64,000 nucleotides of DNA from Erythrocercus mccallii (lineage: Eukaryota; Chordata; Aves; Passeriformes; Dicruridae). The translations under genes were made by a program, and so were the position numbers. Of the stretch, positions 1-12,798 are shown one piece after another. Location: positions 47,025-111,024 of the forward strand of contig VZRG01002301.1 of the NCBI GenBank assembly GCA_013397435.1, read 5' to 3'. Every line of letters begins with the position of its first letter. Position 1 is the stretch's first letter. Under the pieces are notes generated by a model that was given only the letters and a program-made list of their open reading frames with translations, searched no databases and had not been told where the DNA came from.

Positions 1-1042
1 ATACTGGGAAATCTAAAAACACTAGAGCAAACTGATTCCTTCCTAAAGGGAAACTCATCAGTCTCGGTACAAGATACTGGAGCGCTCAGATGATTTTGGT
101 GAGCAGGAAGTACTAGCAAGGAGAGAATTGAGCTGTCTGGTACAGTGGGCACAGCAGGGCTGCTCCCTCCACACGGTGCCAGAAACAAAGACTGAACTAA
201 CTTCCTACGAAAGACCTGGGTGGCGAGTTCCTCTTGAGCTCCTATTTCCATCTTCATCTCTAGCACCTGTGCATCAGGGAAAAGTCAATTTTTGCTCACT
301 CAGTGGCTGAGTATATCTATAGCTCAGGTTGCTTCATGGTTTCCATCTAAGGCTTGCTGTTCAACTGCCTGTAACACAGGCAAATTCTAATCATCCAGGT
401 CAGGCTTTTCTGTGATAAGGATGTCTGGAGCTGGTTGGTTTACTATCTCATTGTCAGTGTGGTGTGATTTAGACACCGACCAGACAGAAGTTATTCAGCA
501 AAACACTTTTCCAATCCTGGTGAAAGGAAACAGTCCTACAACTGAGGTGCTCCAAAACCTGCAAGGTAGAGCAGGGACACTTGCCAAGGGAAAGTAAAGG
601 TCTGTGAGCAACCAGCACTGCTTAGCTTAAGGGGACTGAAGCTCAGTGGCTCTAACCATGGGCTGCCTCATCAGCCTCCTCTGTGCCAATCACAAAACCA
701 GCAGAAAATTACTGTCACCGCTGAGCTGTTTTTTCGTCAGCTCATCAAGCTCAGTTGTCACAGGGAATGGTCAAGCCAAAGCCAGTGCCAGCCCAAGAAA
801 AATGCCAGGAAAAGGAGAGGGAGAAAAGTGTAGAACAGGAACCCTAGAGAAAGCATATTAACTTTTGATATGCAGTACAGGCAATTTCCCTTGATTAGGT
901 CATCTAGGTTGTGGACTAATGCATGGGATGAAGAGGAAGAACCTAGTATGTGTTAGAATAAATATGCAGACAGAACAGTGACAACATGAAGAATAGCTTT
1001 TTCAGGCTACACAGCTACATGTTGCCACTGCTCTGTCTATGT

Positions 1043-1066
1043 TTTTCAGGCTTTGTAGCCTGAAAA
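1043..1066. repeat. Small perfect inverted repeat
   Basis: The 10-base arms ttttcaggct (1043-1052) and agcctgaaaa (1057-1066) are perfect reverse complements around a 4-base loop. A further copy of the left arm lies about 45 bases upstream, near 998-1007. Nothing around it suggests a gene. Confidence 0.6.
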
Positions 1067-1792
1067 GCACCTTGAGAGTGAGCTCTAGTTACAGCTGTCC
1101 GGAAGATGATGAGGGCAAATATTTCTGTTTAATGAGCATGCACACTCATTTGCTCAATTAGAAGAAAGAAGTCATAAAGGAAGGCAATAAGCAGAAACAA
1201 AACCAGAAATTGCTGTGGTTGACCAAATGATACTTGTTTGTAGCTTCTGCAGTGACCTCATGCTTCACGAAGAGGTGCAACAAAGCACTGGTGTGCCAGC
1301 ATTTATTAAGGACAAGGAATTAACCTCCCGTATTTTCCTTCTCTTTGGTTCATAAAGCCTTGTCTAGGATTCAGTAGGTAACTGAGATACAGATGGCTTT
1401 AAGTTATGGATTCTTCCATGTTTTAAAAGTAGAATGAGTTTGTATCACCTTTATCATTACAAACAGTTCTATTGAGGTCACCTGTGGTACCTCCAGAAAG
1501 CACACACCAGGTCATGGAGATTCAACATCCCAAACCACAGAGACATTGACAGAGGACAAAAAGGAGGCAGATTGAGGTGCTGAACACCAAGTCCACAGCA
1601 CACCTGTGACATGTTGAGGGCAGCAGTTAGTAGCTGATGTGACATATTCTTTCAACCACTTGCTCAATTTGTCTCCAAAATAAGATCAGCTCAGCAAAAA
1701 ACAACCCTGTTCTATGACAAACATTTCACCTCATGTGAACTTACAAAATATTGTTAGCCTGAAGACCAAGTAAGGACCACAGGCAGGACTGA

Positions 1793-1839
<47 letters not shown>
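1793..1839. repeat. Tetranucleotide microsatellite (TATC/GATA)n
   Basis: About twelve uninterrupted tandem copies of a ctat unit. The perfect array suggests it is young or still length-polymorphic. Confidence 0.97.
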
Positions 1840-4699
1840 GGGAAGGCTGGCAAGGAAACAAATAAACAAGCTCTAATTTTCTCCTGCAATACTAAGCAGC
1901 TTTCATACTGCAGGAGACTAGAAAGGTTGAGTTACCCTGACGTCAATACAGTCATTATTGGCTCAGGTTTTTGGCTTGTATACAAGGCTAACATTCTTAC
2001 TCTTGGGGAGGTCTTACTCTAGCACAGAAGTGGGTAAGAAACTTTATTTAATGTGTTGTCCCTCTTTGTATCCTAATCCAAGTGTCTGAATTTCAGAGCA
2101 TCTGGAGAGCAACCATGGTCAGCACACTGTCACGCTGTCAGGAAGTATATGTAATTGTAATTAAAGGTGTCTTCAGATGTTCTAAAATGAAAAACAAACT
2201 CCAGACAATGTATATAGTCCACACACATGCACTACCTAGAGAGTAAAGTATTCCATACTCCTTCCTATCAAGCGATTTGACATTCTTTGTGCCCAAACAG
2301 GCTACTGTGGAGACCTCTTGCTACAGACGACTCAGTGATTTGGGGAAATTTTCTTGCAACAGGTCAATACATCTGAGTGCTAGAGAGCAAATTACAGGCT
2401 TTTAATGCTTTCCCAAATATTTTCACACATGCTCTGTTATTATTTATATTGCATTACAGACTATCGTGACCCATTTGACTTTAACAAGAGGTGACTTAAA
2501 TTGTATGCTGTAGTTCAGAATGCATTAATCCCAGGCAATGTTGGCAGTAATAACAAAACATGCTGTGCTCTGCCTAGTGAGCGTATTTTCCTGAGGTCAG
2601 TGGGAGCTCAGGCTGCTGAGGACTTCACACTCTTGACTCTTTAAGGGCTTCCCTCAGGAGCCCTTCAACACACCTTCAGATCACCACTGTCCTAAATTCT
2701 CCTAAGGATCTGAAACAACAGGCAGCACCCTCCAATCCTGTTGCACCTCATTATTAGGGACAGATTGCTGTGAAACAGAGATGACCCTTAAAGTAAGCAG
2801 CGAATGGGAGATGAATACCAGTGGGATAAAGCACATCCCTGGCTGAGTGAGAGTTGTGGCAGCAGGTCCAAACCAGTACCAGACCAGATGAATTTGGTGC
2901 CTTGTTGAGCTAGGCTATGTTTAACACACAAAATGATACATGGCCATCAGTGACATTTGGACGGTGACAGTTTCAGGAGACTCCCCTGTCTGTCTGACTG
3001 CTGCTAGCTGGAAATACACTCACTCAAATACATGAGGATGTAGGTATGTGTTTCAAGAAACTGTGGAAAACACCTGTGAAGGGAGTGGGCTTCTCTTTAT
3101 TTATAGAGCATGTTATTAACAAAGCCTAAAATCCCAGCTGCATTTTCACCCTATTATTCAGACTGTTTTCTGTCCTAACCTCTCTGTTTACTTTTAGAAA
3201 CAATTGATACTGGTTTGAAATACCAGAAAGACCTACATTTCACTAGTACTTGAAAATAATTCAAATACAGCAGAATTTTGGTAAAATGCAGAAATAATTT
3301 TCAAGTGCTGTAACTGCTAGGATTTGGTAGCAGAAGCACTGCTGTAAATCAATGACTGTGTTTAAGCTTTTAGGTTTTTTGTTATTCTGTGGACAGTAAA
3401 ACAATTCATAAGGTAAGAGTACATAAACCCAGGATTTTTTTACAGGTGCAGATCCTTATGGTCTAAACTCTTTGATACAAGATTCTTCTCTTCTCTTTCT
3501 GAAATGGCATCTGCCACTTCAAAAGGGTGAAACATATTGCACATGGGAATTTGCAAGCAGTCTTCATATAAAGAGAATTTTTGTTCTTTTTACACTTTCA
3601 TACCAAGCACCCAGAAGAGACCTACTTGCTTTGCTGTATGTCAGAGAAGCACCTTGATCCAATGAGTATATTTTTCCCAAGTCTGGGAGTGAGATGGGAA
3701 TCCAGGCAGAAAATGGGAATCTGAGGCAAAGGCTGCATATGTCACATAAAAATAGTGCCACACATTTCCAACTGTGGCACAATATCCAAGTGCAACAATT
3801 CCCCCCCCTTAGTTAGTACTGCAAACAGCCCTGAATCACATCCCATATTAATACCTTGAAGTCACTTGTAAGACTTTTTTTACCTAACCATTTAACATCC
3901 CTTCTCTTTGGCTATTTCCAGTACTTCAATATCTGGAGCATATCTTATTCTGAACTGAATTTACATTTCACTGGGTACATCTGCAAGACTACAAATCTGG
4001 TCAGTAAAAGCAGAATAAGCAAAAGTAAGTAGGCATGGTTTAAAAACCCCACTGTCACACAGCTAATCCTTTTTAGCAGGTAGGCAAAAATCAAAGCATC
4101 TCATAAACATGAAGCCTAGACTGGCTAAAGAAATTCTAGTAGTTTCAACATGAGATACAAGGATGCATGTTCACTTATTAAGAAAATTGCTTCTATCTGA
4201 CCACTTTCATGTGGGGAGGGAGAGAAAATTAATAAATGGTAGGTTCTCCCAAGAATACTGTAACAGCTCTTCCCCCCCCTCCCCAGTTGGTCTCCAAATT
4301 ATCCCTTTATTTGCCCCAAATTTGAAGCATGTTTATATTTTATTAATATTTTTCCCAGATTTGTTTGGCGTAAAGAGAACTGATGCAAAAAAGATAGGCT
4401 AGACCTCTGGGTAATTTAAATGATTGCAATTTTGTCACCTGGAATGGAATTAATCTGAATTACAGCAGCTGGGCAACTGACTGTGAAATCGGGTAGACCT
4501 GCTCCTCGGAAGATAATCTCTGATAGTTCCCTCTCATCAGGGCAAAGGCGTTTGCCTGGCAGCTATCACAGCTCTGTGAGAGATCTTAATTTCGGGGCAA
4601 CTTTCTGCCCCTCCATGTACACCCCAGGAGGGGAGCGGGATGAGCGGGCTTTGCCTTGGGCTCCAGGAGGGCTGCGGAGATGGTGCCATCTCCAGCTGG

Positions 4700-5670
4700 G
4701 AGGACGCCAGCATCCCGGGACGCAGCTGCATGCCCCGAAGGCTCAGCTCGGGCCCCGACACCCCCGCGCGAACCGGCTTCTGGGCAGCGGCTCAGCGGCC
4801 ACGCTGCCCGGGGCTCCTCGCCCGGCTCCTCCGGGGCAGGGCAGGGGGGAGGGTCCGCGGAGCTCCGGCCGCTTCCCCGCCCGCGTCCCCTCCCCCTGGC
4901 GGGGCGGGAGCGGGGCCGGCCCGGGGGAGGAGGAGCAGCCGGAGCCGGGGCCGGATCGCGGCGGCTCCAGCGGAGCCCCCGAAGTTTGCGCTGCCGGCGG
5001 AGGCGGCTCTCGGCTCTCGGCCCTCGTCCCGCCGCTTCCGGGGCCCCGCCGGGCGGAGCGGGCCGGGCCGGGCAAGGGGCGGGAGCGGCGGCCGGCAGGG
5101 AACCGAGCCGAGCCGCGATGAAGAAGCCGGACGGGAAGGTGGTGCTGCTGGGGGACATGAACGTGGGCAAGACCTCCTTGCTGCACCGCTACATGGAGCG
5201 GCGCTTCCAGGAGACGGTCAGCACCGTCGGCGGCGCCTTCTACCTGAAGCAGTGGGGGCCGTACAACATCTCCATCTGGGACACCGCGGGTGAGCGGGAC
5301 CCCGCACGGGGGGCAGCACGGAGGGGAGGGCGGTCCGGCGCGGGGCTCCCGGCGTTTCCCGGCGGAACGGGGATCCCCGAAAGCCGCGGCGCGTTTGCTG
5401 GCGGGCTGCCCCTGTCCTCCGGCTCCGGTGAGAGCGGAGCTGCCCGCGGCACCCTCCGTGCCTTGGGATGCGTAGGGCTTTCTTTTCCCTAGTTTTGGCT
5501 CGGCCCTAATGTACGAGCTGCTGATGGGAAAGATTGTGGTGGGTGACCTGGCTGGGGACAGCTTCGCTTTCCGAGGAGCAGCGGGCAGGAGCTGGAGACG
5601 TGACCCCCGCGGTGCCCCGCAGGCGGCGGCCGGCGCCGGGAGCCCTGCCCCGCTGCTTATCGCCTTGTTT
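4700..5670. promoter_or_regulatory. CpG island over the RAB20 promoter and first exon
   Basis: GC content and CpG density rise sharply here compared with the AT-rich flanks and fall again after about 5670. GC boxes (ggggcggg) are present at 4901-4908 and 5076-5083. No TATA box is obvious, which fits a dispersed-start CpG-island promoter. The transcription start cannot be placed from sequence alone but should lie upstream of the ATG at 5118. A G-quadruplex-type run of guanine tracts occupies 4833-4853. Confidence 0.85.
5118..5289 (+). CDS. RAB20: RAB20 coding exon 1 (small GTPase, N-terminal half of the G domain)
   Basis: RAB20 is a Rab-family small GTPase that cycles between GTP- and GDP-bound states on endosomal and phagosomal membranes. 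This exon encodes residues 1-57 plus the first base of codon 58. The P-loop GDMNVGKTS is at residues 12-20, and the switch II start WDTAG is at 54-58. The start at 5118 was chosen because it gives the MKKPDGK N-terminus expected of the family and has G at -3 in the Kozak context. The frame is also open upstream, to an ATG at 4656. The exon ends at a consensus donor (g|gtgagc) in phase 1. The matching acceptor is 26.2 kb downstream at 31531/31532. Recognition rests on near-identity to the human protein as I know it, including the TVSTVGGAFYLKQW segment. Confidence 0.97.
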
Positions 5671-7050
5671 CGGCAGTACGGTGAAGTCAGTCGCCTGAAT
5701 CATCAGGGTTAGGCGGTAGGACGGAGTCTGAAAAGAGTGACGATTTTGACGGGCCATAAGGGGCCTTATAACTGCTCATTTCTGGTATTTTTGGAATTGC
5801 TTTGCGAAATGTGGATGTACACGGAAGATTGCTGTGCTCGCTAGCTTTCTTTTACCCGAATAGATGGCTACTGACTACAAATTCAGTCAGGAATGTCAGA
5901 GGCTGCAGCTTCTGTTCCTCCCTTCTCGTTGTATACTGTTGAGTTTGATATCAGCTGGTGTCAGGACTTCCAAACGCGTGCCGCTTGCCTGCCCTTCAGA
6001 CGCGGCGTTCCCCTTCACCGCAGCTGTAAGAAATTGGTGCACAAAGAGTATGAGCTGCCGGCAGTTTCTGTCTGGGATAGCAGCAAGGGGCTGTCTGTGC
6101 CACTGTTGTGGCGGGCGGCATCTCCGGGATGCAGGGCTCAGCGTGAGCTGTGGTTTGGAGGCCTGGGGTGGAGGAGGTGGGAGCAAGGGCTGGAGAAGTG
6201 GTTTGTGGTCTTAGTCATATGAGTGTCTTGCTCTTTAAGTCAGGAAGCTCCCCTCTGTCATGTAAAGGACCAGAGTGTCCTGCTAAATTAAATCAATGGA
6301 CGTTCTTGCCTTTAAGTTATTTGCGAATACAATCTTGTTCCTTTTTGTTTTTTGTTTTCACGTTTAGCCGGATTTTTTAAACTGGTTAGTGGCAACGTGA
6401 AGAATGCCGGTTGAATGTTCTTGTGAAACTTGTGGAGCTGAAGCATCGTGCAATATTCCAGTTTCCTCTTGATGAAATTTGGGAGGGAAGTTCATTTGCT
6501 GTGTCACTTCATGTCATAATCTAGTCCAAAACGGCTTTTCCTGTGTCAGGAATTGAGAAGGAGGAAGGGAAGAAATGAAACTGCCAAAAAGTTACACAGA
6601 AACACTTTTGGGAAGTCTGGGGAGGAGGTGTTTAAGAGCTTTTTCTTGCATTTAGTAATCTGTTACTGTCATGAAAGCTGTCTACCAGTAGCTCTGTTTT
6701 AAATACACTTTCTATGTAATTTGCAGTATTTTTTTTAATCTACTTTAGTTTTGGAATTGATGTGTTTTAGTATGGGGAGTCTCTTGTGGGCAGTTGCTGC
6801 TTGTTTCTAGTAAGCCAGACCCCCGTGGGCGATTAGCAGTGGGCTTTATTTCAACAGAAAAACTATCTGTCTTGGTGAGATTGTTCCTTGGTAATTTCCA
6901 TTATACCCTTCTATTTTTTTTATTATACATAATACAGTAAGTCCCTCGAAGCTTGTGTGCTGGTTTTTAGAGCCCTTTGTGTCAGTTATTTATTCTTACT
7001 GCCTTATTTTATTCAGTGTTAATCGAGGAATCAGGCTGTATGGGAATCTT

Positions 7051-7120
7051 CCACCTCTGAAGCTTTCCATATTCTGCATACAACTAGGTTTATGTGGAAT
7101 CTTGAAAGCTCCAGAGGTGG
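7051..7120. repeat. Imperfect inverted repeat in RAB20 intron 1
   Basis: Left arm ccacctctgaagctttc (7051-7067) pairs with gaaagctccagaggtgg (7104-7120). Sixteen of 17 positions are complementary, with a 36-base loop. It is a candidate hairpin or transposon-derived palindrome; the function is unknown. Confidence 0.75.
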
Positions 7121-7536
7121 AATCTTCATGTGCCAGGTGAAGCACCCAGGTGATATCTGTCTCAGGACAGTGCAAGTGTTCAGAGCTCAACAATCACTTC
7201 CCCAGTGGCCACAATTCCCTCTTGCACCCTGGAGCAGGGCCACTACCAATGCATAGCTCTGCAGTGGAAGTTTCTGCTGCTCAGCAGGACTTCTGGAGCA
7301 GAATTGCTGAAGCTGTGTTTGCAGAGCAACAGTTGAAAAGTATTGCTGTATTGTAGCATGATGGCATAACACGTCTTCCTCATTCTTCTCTGCTGTTGGA
7401 GTTAGCACTGAGCCTGGCTATCCCCTCTCTTGTTTCAGGGGCAGGCAAGGGCTGTTGCACCGTCTCCCTGTTGACTTGCGCTCTTGCAGAATGATGGAAG
7501 TCGCCAAAACTCAGCTAGACTGTTTGGGCCTGTGGG

Positions 7537-7626
7537 TTTTTTCTAGGCCAAATCTTCCATATTTCTACACCATATATGGTGTATATATGAAATATATAAA
7601 TATACATATTCTTGGCCTAGAAAAAA
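7537..7626. repeat. Long nested hairpin / palindromic element in RAB20 intron 1
   Basis: Perfect 15-base outer arms ttttttctaggccaa (7537-7551) and ttggcctagaaaaaa (7612-7626) enclose an inner perfect palindrome tacaccatatatggtgta (7566-7583). Imperfectly matching AT-rich sequence lies between them. The symmetry at two levels suggests either a miniature inverted-repeat transposon remnant or a folded intronic RNA. Confidence 0.8.
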
Positions 7627-10105
7627 TAGGGTATGCATGGTAGTAGCTACTGTACTAGTTCAATACATAATTAAACAAGGTTAACTGGAATACATCTTCC
7701 TTTTTAATTTTCTCCATTTATATTATATTTAGTATATGAATGTAATTTTATTTTTTGTTGTTGCTTATAAGCATGATTTTTGGGACTTATCTCCACAGAA
7801 GTTTGTTTTACTTGCAGTTCAGATTGTATGGTTATTTGTTTTTCTGGTAGGGGTAGGCATTTGGCTGTAACAAGGCAAGCTTCGATACACTGAAGCTTCA
7901 TTCTTGTAATACAAAGTGATGTTTGTGCATTAGACTTCAGTGATTGATGGGAATATCTGCAGTAGTGCTGATGGATCAAAAGTTAAGTGTGCATGGATAC
8001 TAGTACTAGAAGAGTTTAATTGCTGATTTTCTGAGTTATTTAAATTGTGTGTCATTTTCACTAATCACTCTGTCGATTTTGCATTACTTTCTGCTCTGAA
8101 TTTAGAAAAATCTTATTTTCCTAGGAAGAATTAAATTTGCTTACCACAGTGCTTATAATGTGCATTTCTGTGTTATCTTTAATGAAATCAGTGTGCACAC
8201 CTGACCTGTTCTATCAAGTTATATTTGAAGTGTAAATCAGTTATTTGAGGGAGGACTCTTAGCTGTACATACACACCCCTCCTTATCTTGGAAAAATCAG
8301 CTGCTTAGTCTAGTCTAAATCTTTCATGTTCTTATCCACAAGCCCTGTAAAATGGGTGTACAGAAGTTGTCAGACTTGATTGTTTTTTTATGTAAATGAT
8401 CATGGCAAATAGTTCAACATTTCCTTTTTTCCAATTTGATGATTATGAGAGAAGTTATTTGAAAGTTGCATTTGAGGAAACAAGCCACAGATGGAGGAAT
8501 ACTTGGTAGAAGTATCATATGCTTGCCATGTTTCAAAGCTCTCCTTTTCCTAGCCGTTTGCTTTTGACTGTTTATCCATTGTCAGAGGCTTGGATAGACA
8601 ATCTTGTGTCTGACCTAGCATGGTTGCTGTTGTATTTGTGGTTGGTGCATAGAATTATTTATTTCTTATATTGTGATGCGACAAATTACATTTGTTTGTT
8701 TTCTGTTTGAATCAGTTAATTCAAAGGAACAACAAAAAAGAGAGCATAAACTGTACAAAAAGAAGTAACTGTACACTTTTAGCATGTTTTAAAGAATTTT
8801 CTGGATAGAGGCCTAGTCTCTGAAGCATTTAAGTACACGCTTTGAGACCTTTGTACTAGTTTGAAGTAGTATTTTTTTGAAACAATATAAGTAAGCAACA
8901 GCAGCAGTGAGAAGAACCTCCTCCTCATGCAAAAGGACTGGGGCTTGGACACTCAGGATGTCAAAACACTATATATATATTTCTGTGCATGTATATACAT
9001 ATATATATTTTCTAGGCACTGCTGACAGCAGCTGCAGAGTACACTAAAACTTCCTGCTAGGTGCTGATGGCATGTAGCTCAGAGCTAGCATGTAATCTTT
9101 GCTGTCTGGCAGCACAAAACCTCCTGAAGTTTTGAGGGTCTTGGTTCTATTTCACCATTAAACCTGGAATAATAATGTATGGTGGCTACAGCTAAGGATA
9201 TGGTAGGAGTCTTTTGTTTTTTCAGTCATGTTTTCTGATGCCTTGCTATTTCAAACGGTAAAACTTTTTCTGTATGCTAGATTTCAGTCTCTTTAAGTTG
9301 ACATTTGTTCATCTGACAGGTCAGTGGTTTCTTAGCTCCAGCAGCAAGGTTTTTTAATTATTAGTGGTTATGTCTCCTGTGTTGCTGGTGTAGTATTAGA
9401 GCAGTCAACCAGTACATGAATTACCAGTATTTTAGAAAGTTCACATCAGGATCCTCTAATTCTATTTTCAGATGCTGAGTTTTGAACTTGCCAGCAGGTA
9501 TTCATGTAGCAGTACAATGGGGAAATATAACTTTATAGAAAGCAAACTTTTCTTCTCATCTTGAACCATCTGTCAACAGGGATTGACTTGATTTTTTTTT
9601 ATTCTGTGAATACTCAGTTATTGGTTCATATTTTTACATCTTCCATCCATTTATTTTTACCTGCATATATATGTGTGTGTATATATATAACTTGTCAGAA
9701 CTAGTATAGTTAGGACAAAGGAGATAAACAGGATAAAAGGCTCTTCTGTGCCTTGGGTCATCTGCAGTGTATCTGCCTAATGAGTGCTTACATCTCTTGT
9801 GACTGGTTTGCTGATGTCTGATGTTTTCAGTGCTGGTGAGCACGTGTGAATTGCTCACAGCTTCTGATCTCTGACTGCTGGGGTAGGCTGCAGTGGGGCA
9901 GCTGCCTCTGCTGAGCTTTCTCAGACAAGGTGTCAAGGTTTAGCTGGTAAGATGTGTTAGATTCCCCCAGTAAAAAGGATTAGGTTCCTCATTTGCTTAG
10001 TTAGGCTTTGAGGTTTTTGTGGGTTTGGTTTTGTTGTTTTGTTTTGTTTTTTTTTTCAGCATTTATCTGTGTTGATGAATACTTCCTTGTGCACACTGAG
10101 TTAAA

Positions 10106-10345
10106 GAGTATCTTGAGCTGAAAGGGACCCATAAAGACCAAGTCCAATTCCCTGCTCCTTACAGGTTTACTGGAAATAAACCATTAAACCATATGACCAA
10201 GAGGGACCTCCTTGAACTCTGACAGGTTTGGTGCTGTGGGGAGCCTGTTCCAGTGACTGACCACCCTCTCAGTGAAGAATCTTTTCCTAATGTCCAATCT
10301 GAACTTCCCCTGATGCAGCTACACTCCATTTCTTGGTAAAGGCAG
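10106..10345 (-). mobile_element. CR1 LINE fragment, 3' region (old)
   Basis: This reads as the reverse complement of the CR1 3' region. It starts with a diverged gagctgaaagggacccataa, followed by aagtccaattccctgctcc and the downstream block gtccaatctgaacttcccctg. Divergence is high. No coding capacity remains. Confidence 0.75.
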
Positions 10346-12781
10346 TGACCCAGCTTAGTTCTCAAGGGAAATCAGAGATGGAGTGTGACCTGGTCCTCAG
10401 AGTGTGAGATCAGCCCAAGAAGCTGGAACCAAACATTGCCTTGTGTGGTGAACAATATGCAAATTGTCAGTAGGTAGTGAGGAAACATGGTCCTCCATCA
10501 TATTGAAACAGAACAAAATAAGAGGAACATTTAGGGGACACATTTCCTCACAAGTGAAGACTGATAGTAGCTACTCTGATATTATTCTGGTTTTGACTTT
10601 TGGAAGTAGAGGATTACAGCAGGGAAAAAGAAGCTGCTGATGAGATGGTTGTGTAGGTTAGTTGAAGCCAAAGAGGGCTCTGATGCATGTGCCCTTCTGC
10701 ACCTGATGAAATTCTGGCAGCGGTTGGGTGTTGCTGAATGTGTAGTGAGGTATCTTTAGTTCAGGAGGTTTCTTGTTGGAATGACTTAGAGGATATCACC
10801 TCAAAAAGTGTCTCAGGCATCAGGGACTATTAGTGAGGAAGACTACTGAGTGTGTACCTGCACTGAACAGGTGACAACTAAACAACATAGAAATTGGAAA
10901 TTATGAAGAGTAAAATCCATTAACTTTGTTGCTGGTGAGTCATGACTTGTGGACCAGTTACCAACAAGAGTCTCTGATTTTTAAATTTTTTTATAAATTT
11001 TAAAAACATTTTTATTTCCCTTCTGCCCCTGGGAAAATTATTTCGCAGAATATTATGTTGCCCTCAATTAATTATTGATGATTGTTGTATGTAAAAGAAT
11101 GATGGCCGAGGACCAGTGCCTCATACACACATAGTGTGCTTTCCTTGAGATTACTGTGTATGCTTATAGGCTATATATTTTCATATCTTGAAAATGAAAT
11201 CGTAGGAGTGAAGGGACAGAAATTCCTGAAGAGAGTTCACTGTCACTTTCAGTATCTAAAGCCTCTGAAGCAGATTCAGAGGAAGGAATAAAAGTTTAAG
11301 CTTTAGACCATCCTTGGAAACACAGTTTTGTTGTTGTGAAATGGCACACTGGATTACTTTTTGTTTGCAATGAATGGTTCCTGAAAAGAGCAGAATAACT
11401 TGGGAGGTAACTAAAAATATGAAGAAAATAATGAACTGCCTGGGGAAAGTCCTGGAGGAAGTTCTATTTTTTGCATCCAGCAATTTAAAATACAATGATA
11501 CACAACTAACATCAAAGGTAACAAATTCACTGCAGCTGAAAGTGCTTTTGCATGCAAATTAAGTAAAAATACAGATATACCTTGTCAGAGGGAATTGTGA
11601 AAAAATACATATCAAAAAGAAACAGAAGACAAGAGTAACACAATTTATTCAGCTATAGCTAACTCACTTTATTGAAAGCAGAATTTTATTTCTCATGTGT
11701 AATTTTAGTACTGACTTGCAGAGGCAAGCTAATGGGGAGGTTATGGCACCTCGTGAGTACTTGATTCAGGCTAAGGTAAATGTTATGTGTGAACCTCTGT
11801 GCTACCTTCTGTGTTCCAGCCCCCACATTAAATTCCCTCTTTGCATGTGGAATTTAATAATAGTGTGCAAAGTGACTGAGCTGTTCTAGCCTAAGTGGGA
11901 AAGTACTCGACAGCTCAAGTAGGACTCTCCCTGAAGAGTATCAGTGACCTGAGATGTGTCCCTGTCTAAAGCTGTCCAGGATCATGCCAAGGCACTGTGG
12001 CTTGACAAACATGAGCAACTTTGGTGTCCTCAAGAGGACTTGAGTCTGTTCAAGTCCTTGAACTGACTGAGTATGCCATTTTTTTAAGGTCACAGATTCT
12101 AGGCTGGAGCAATATGGACAATCTTCCTAATGAAGTGTTTGTGCCTCTGGCATTGCGTTCTTCTTCCCTGGTTACTGAAGGAAGAGGTGTATTTTGCAGA
12201 ACGTCTGTCAGAATTGACTCAACAGCTGAAAGATTAGTTTAAATATTGTCTGCTTTGTGATAATACTGAAAATATATGAGGGATGGAGGCATGAACAAGA
12301 GAAGTGGCTAGTAAGACAATGTAAATGCAGTGGCAAAGCTGCTGACAAAAATTGCAGATATATGGAAATTTATCTTCCTGGTGGATTGAGAGCTGGTAGG
12401 AGAGACTGTAGAAAATAAGGGTGTCCAAGAACTGGATTATTGCCTTCAGGTAAACTGGTGTCCTAGAGGGACAAAGGCATAGGTGTTCTGGGCAAGAAAA
12501 GAAGTTTCCAATGCCCTGTTGCATCCTTCAGTTTGACTTTGTGAAGTGTATACCTGAGCTGTCTAAGAAACAACAGGTCTTTCAGTTTGAGTGTAAGGGG
12601 AAAAACACAGGGATGGGAGGGGAGGGTTTTTCCCAGTAGTTCTCTGCCTAGCTGAGTAAATAGTGTTGCACAGACCAGCAGAAACAGCAGAAAGCTTCCG
12701 AAGCTGTAACGTAGACATGAATGTATACAAAGTAACACATGTTGACTCAGTCGTGTGTGCTGTTGTTTGTTTTTGGTTTTG

Positions 12782-12798
12782 TTTTTTTTTTTTTTTTT
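12782..12798. repeat. Poly-T tract
   Basis: Seventeen consecutive T residues, preceded by T/G-rich sequence. On the opposite strand this is an A-rich tract, but no retrocopy body was recognised next to it. Confidence 0.9.

Larger units (their letters stand above)
1..4650. other. Non-coding DNA upstream of RAB20
   Basis: No coding exon is supported on either strand. The open frames here are short, lack splice context and resemble no family I recognise. It contains a TATC microsatellite (1793-1839), a small perfect hairpin (1043-1066) and ordinary AT-rich sequence. In vertebrates the gene on the far side of RAB20 is usually NAXD, divergently oriented, but no NAXD exon is visible here, so it would lie before position 1. 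Confidence 0.6.

Noticed and set aside
4483..5492. Several long overlapping open frames on both strands around the RAB20 promoter
   Set aside because: They are by-products of high GC content in the CpG island, where stop codons are rare. Only the RAB20 frame from 5118 shows protein-family similarity.
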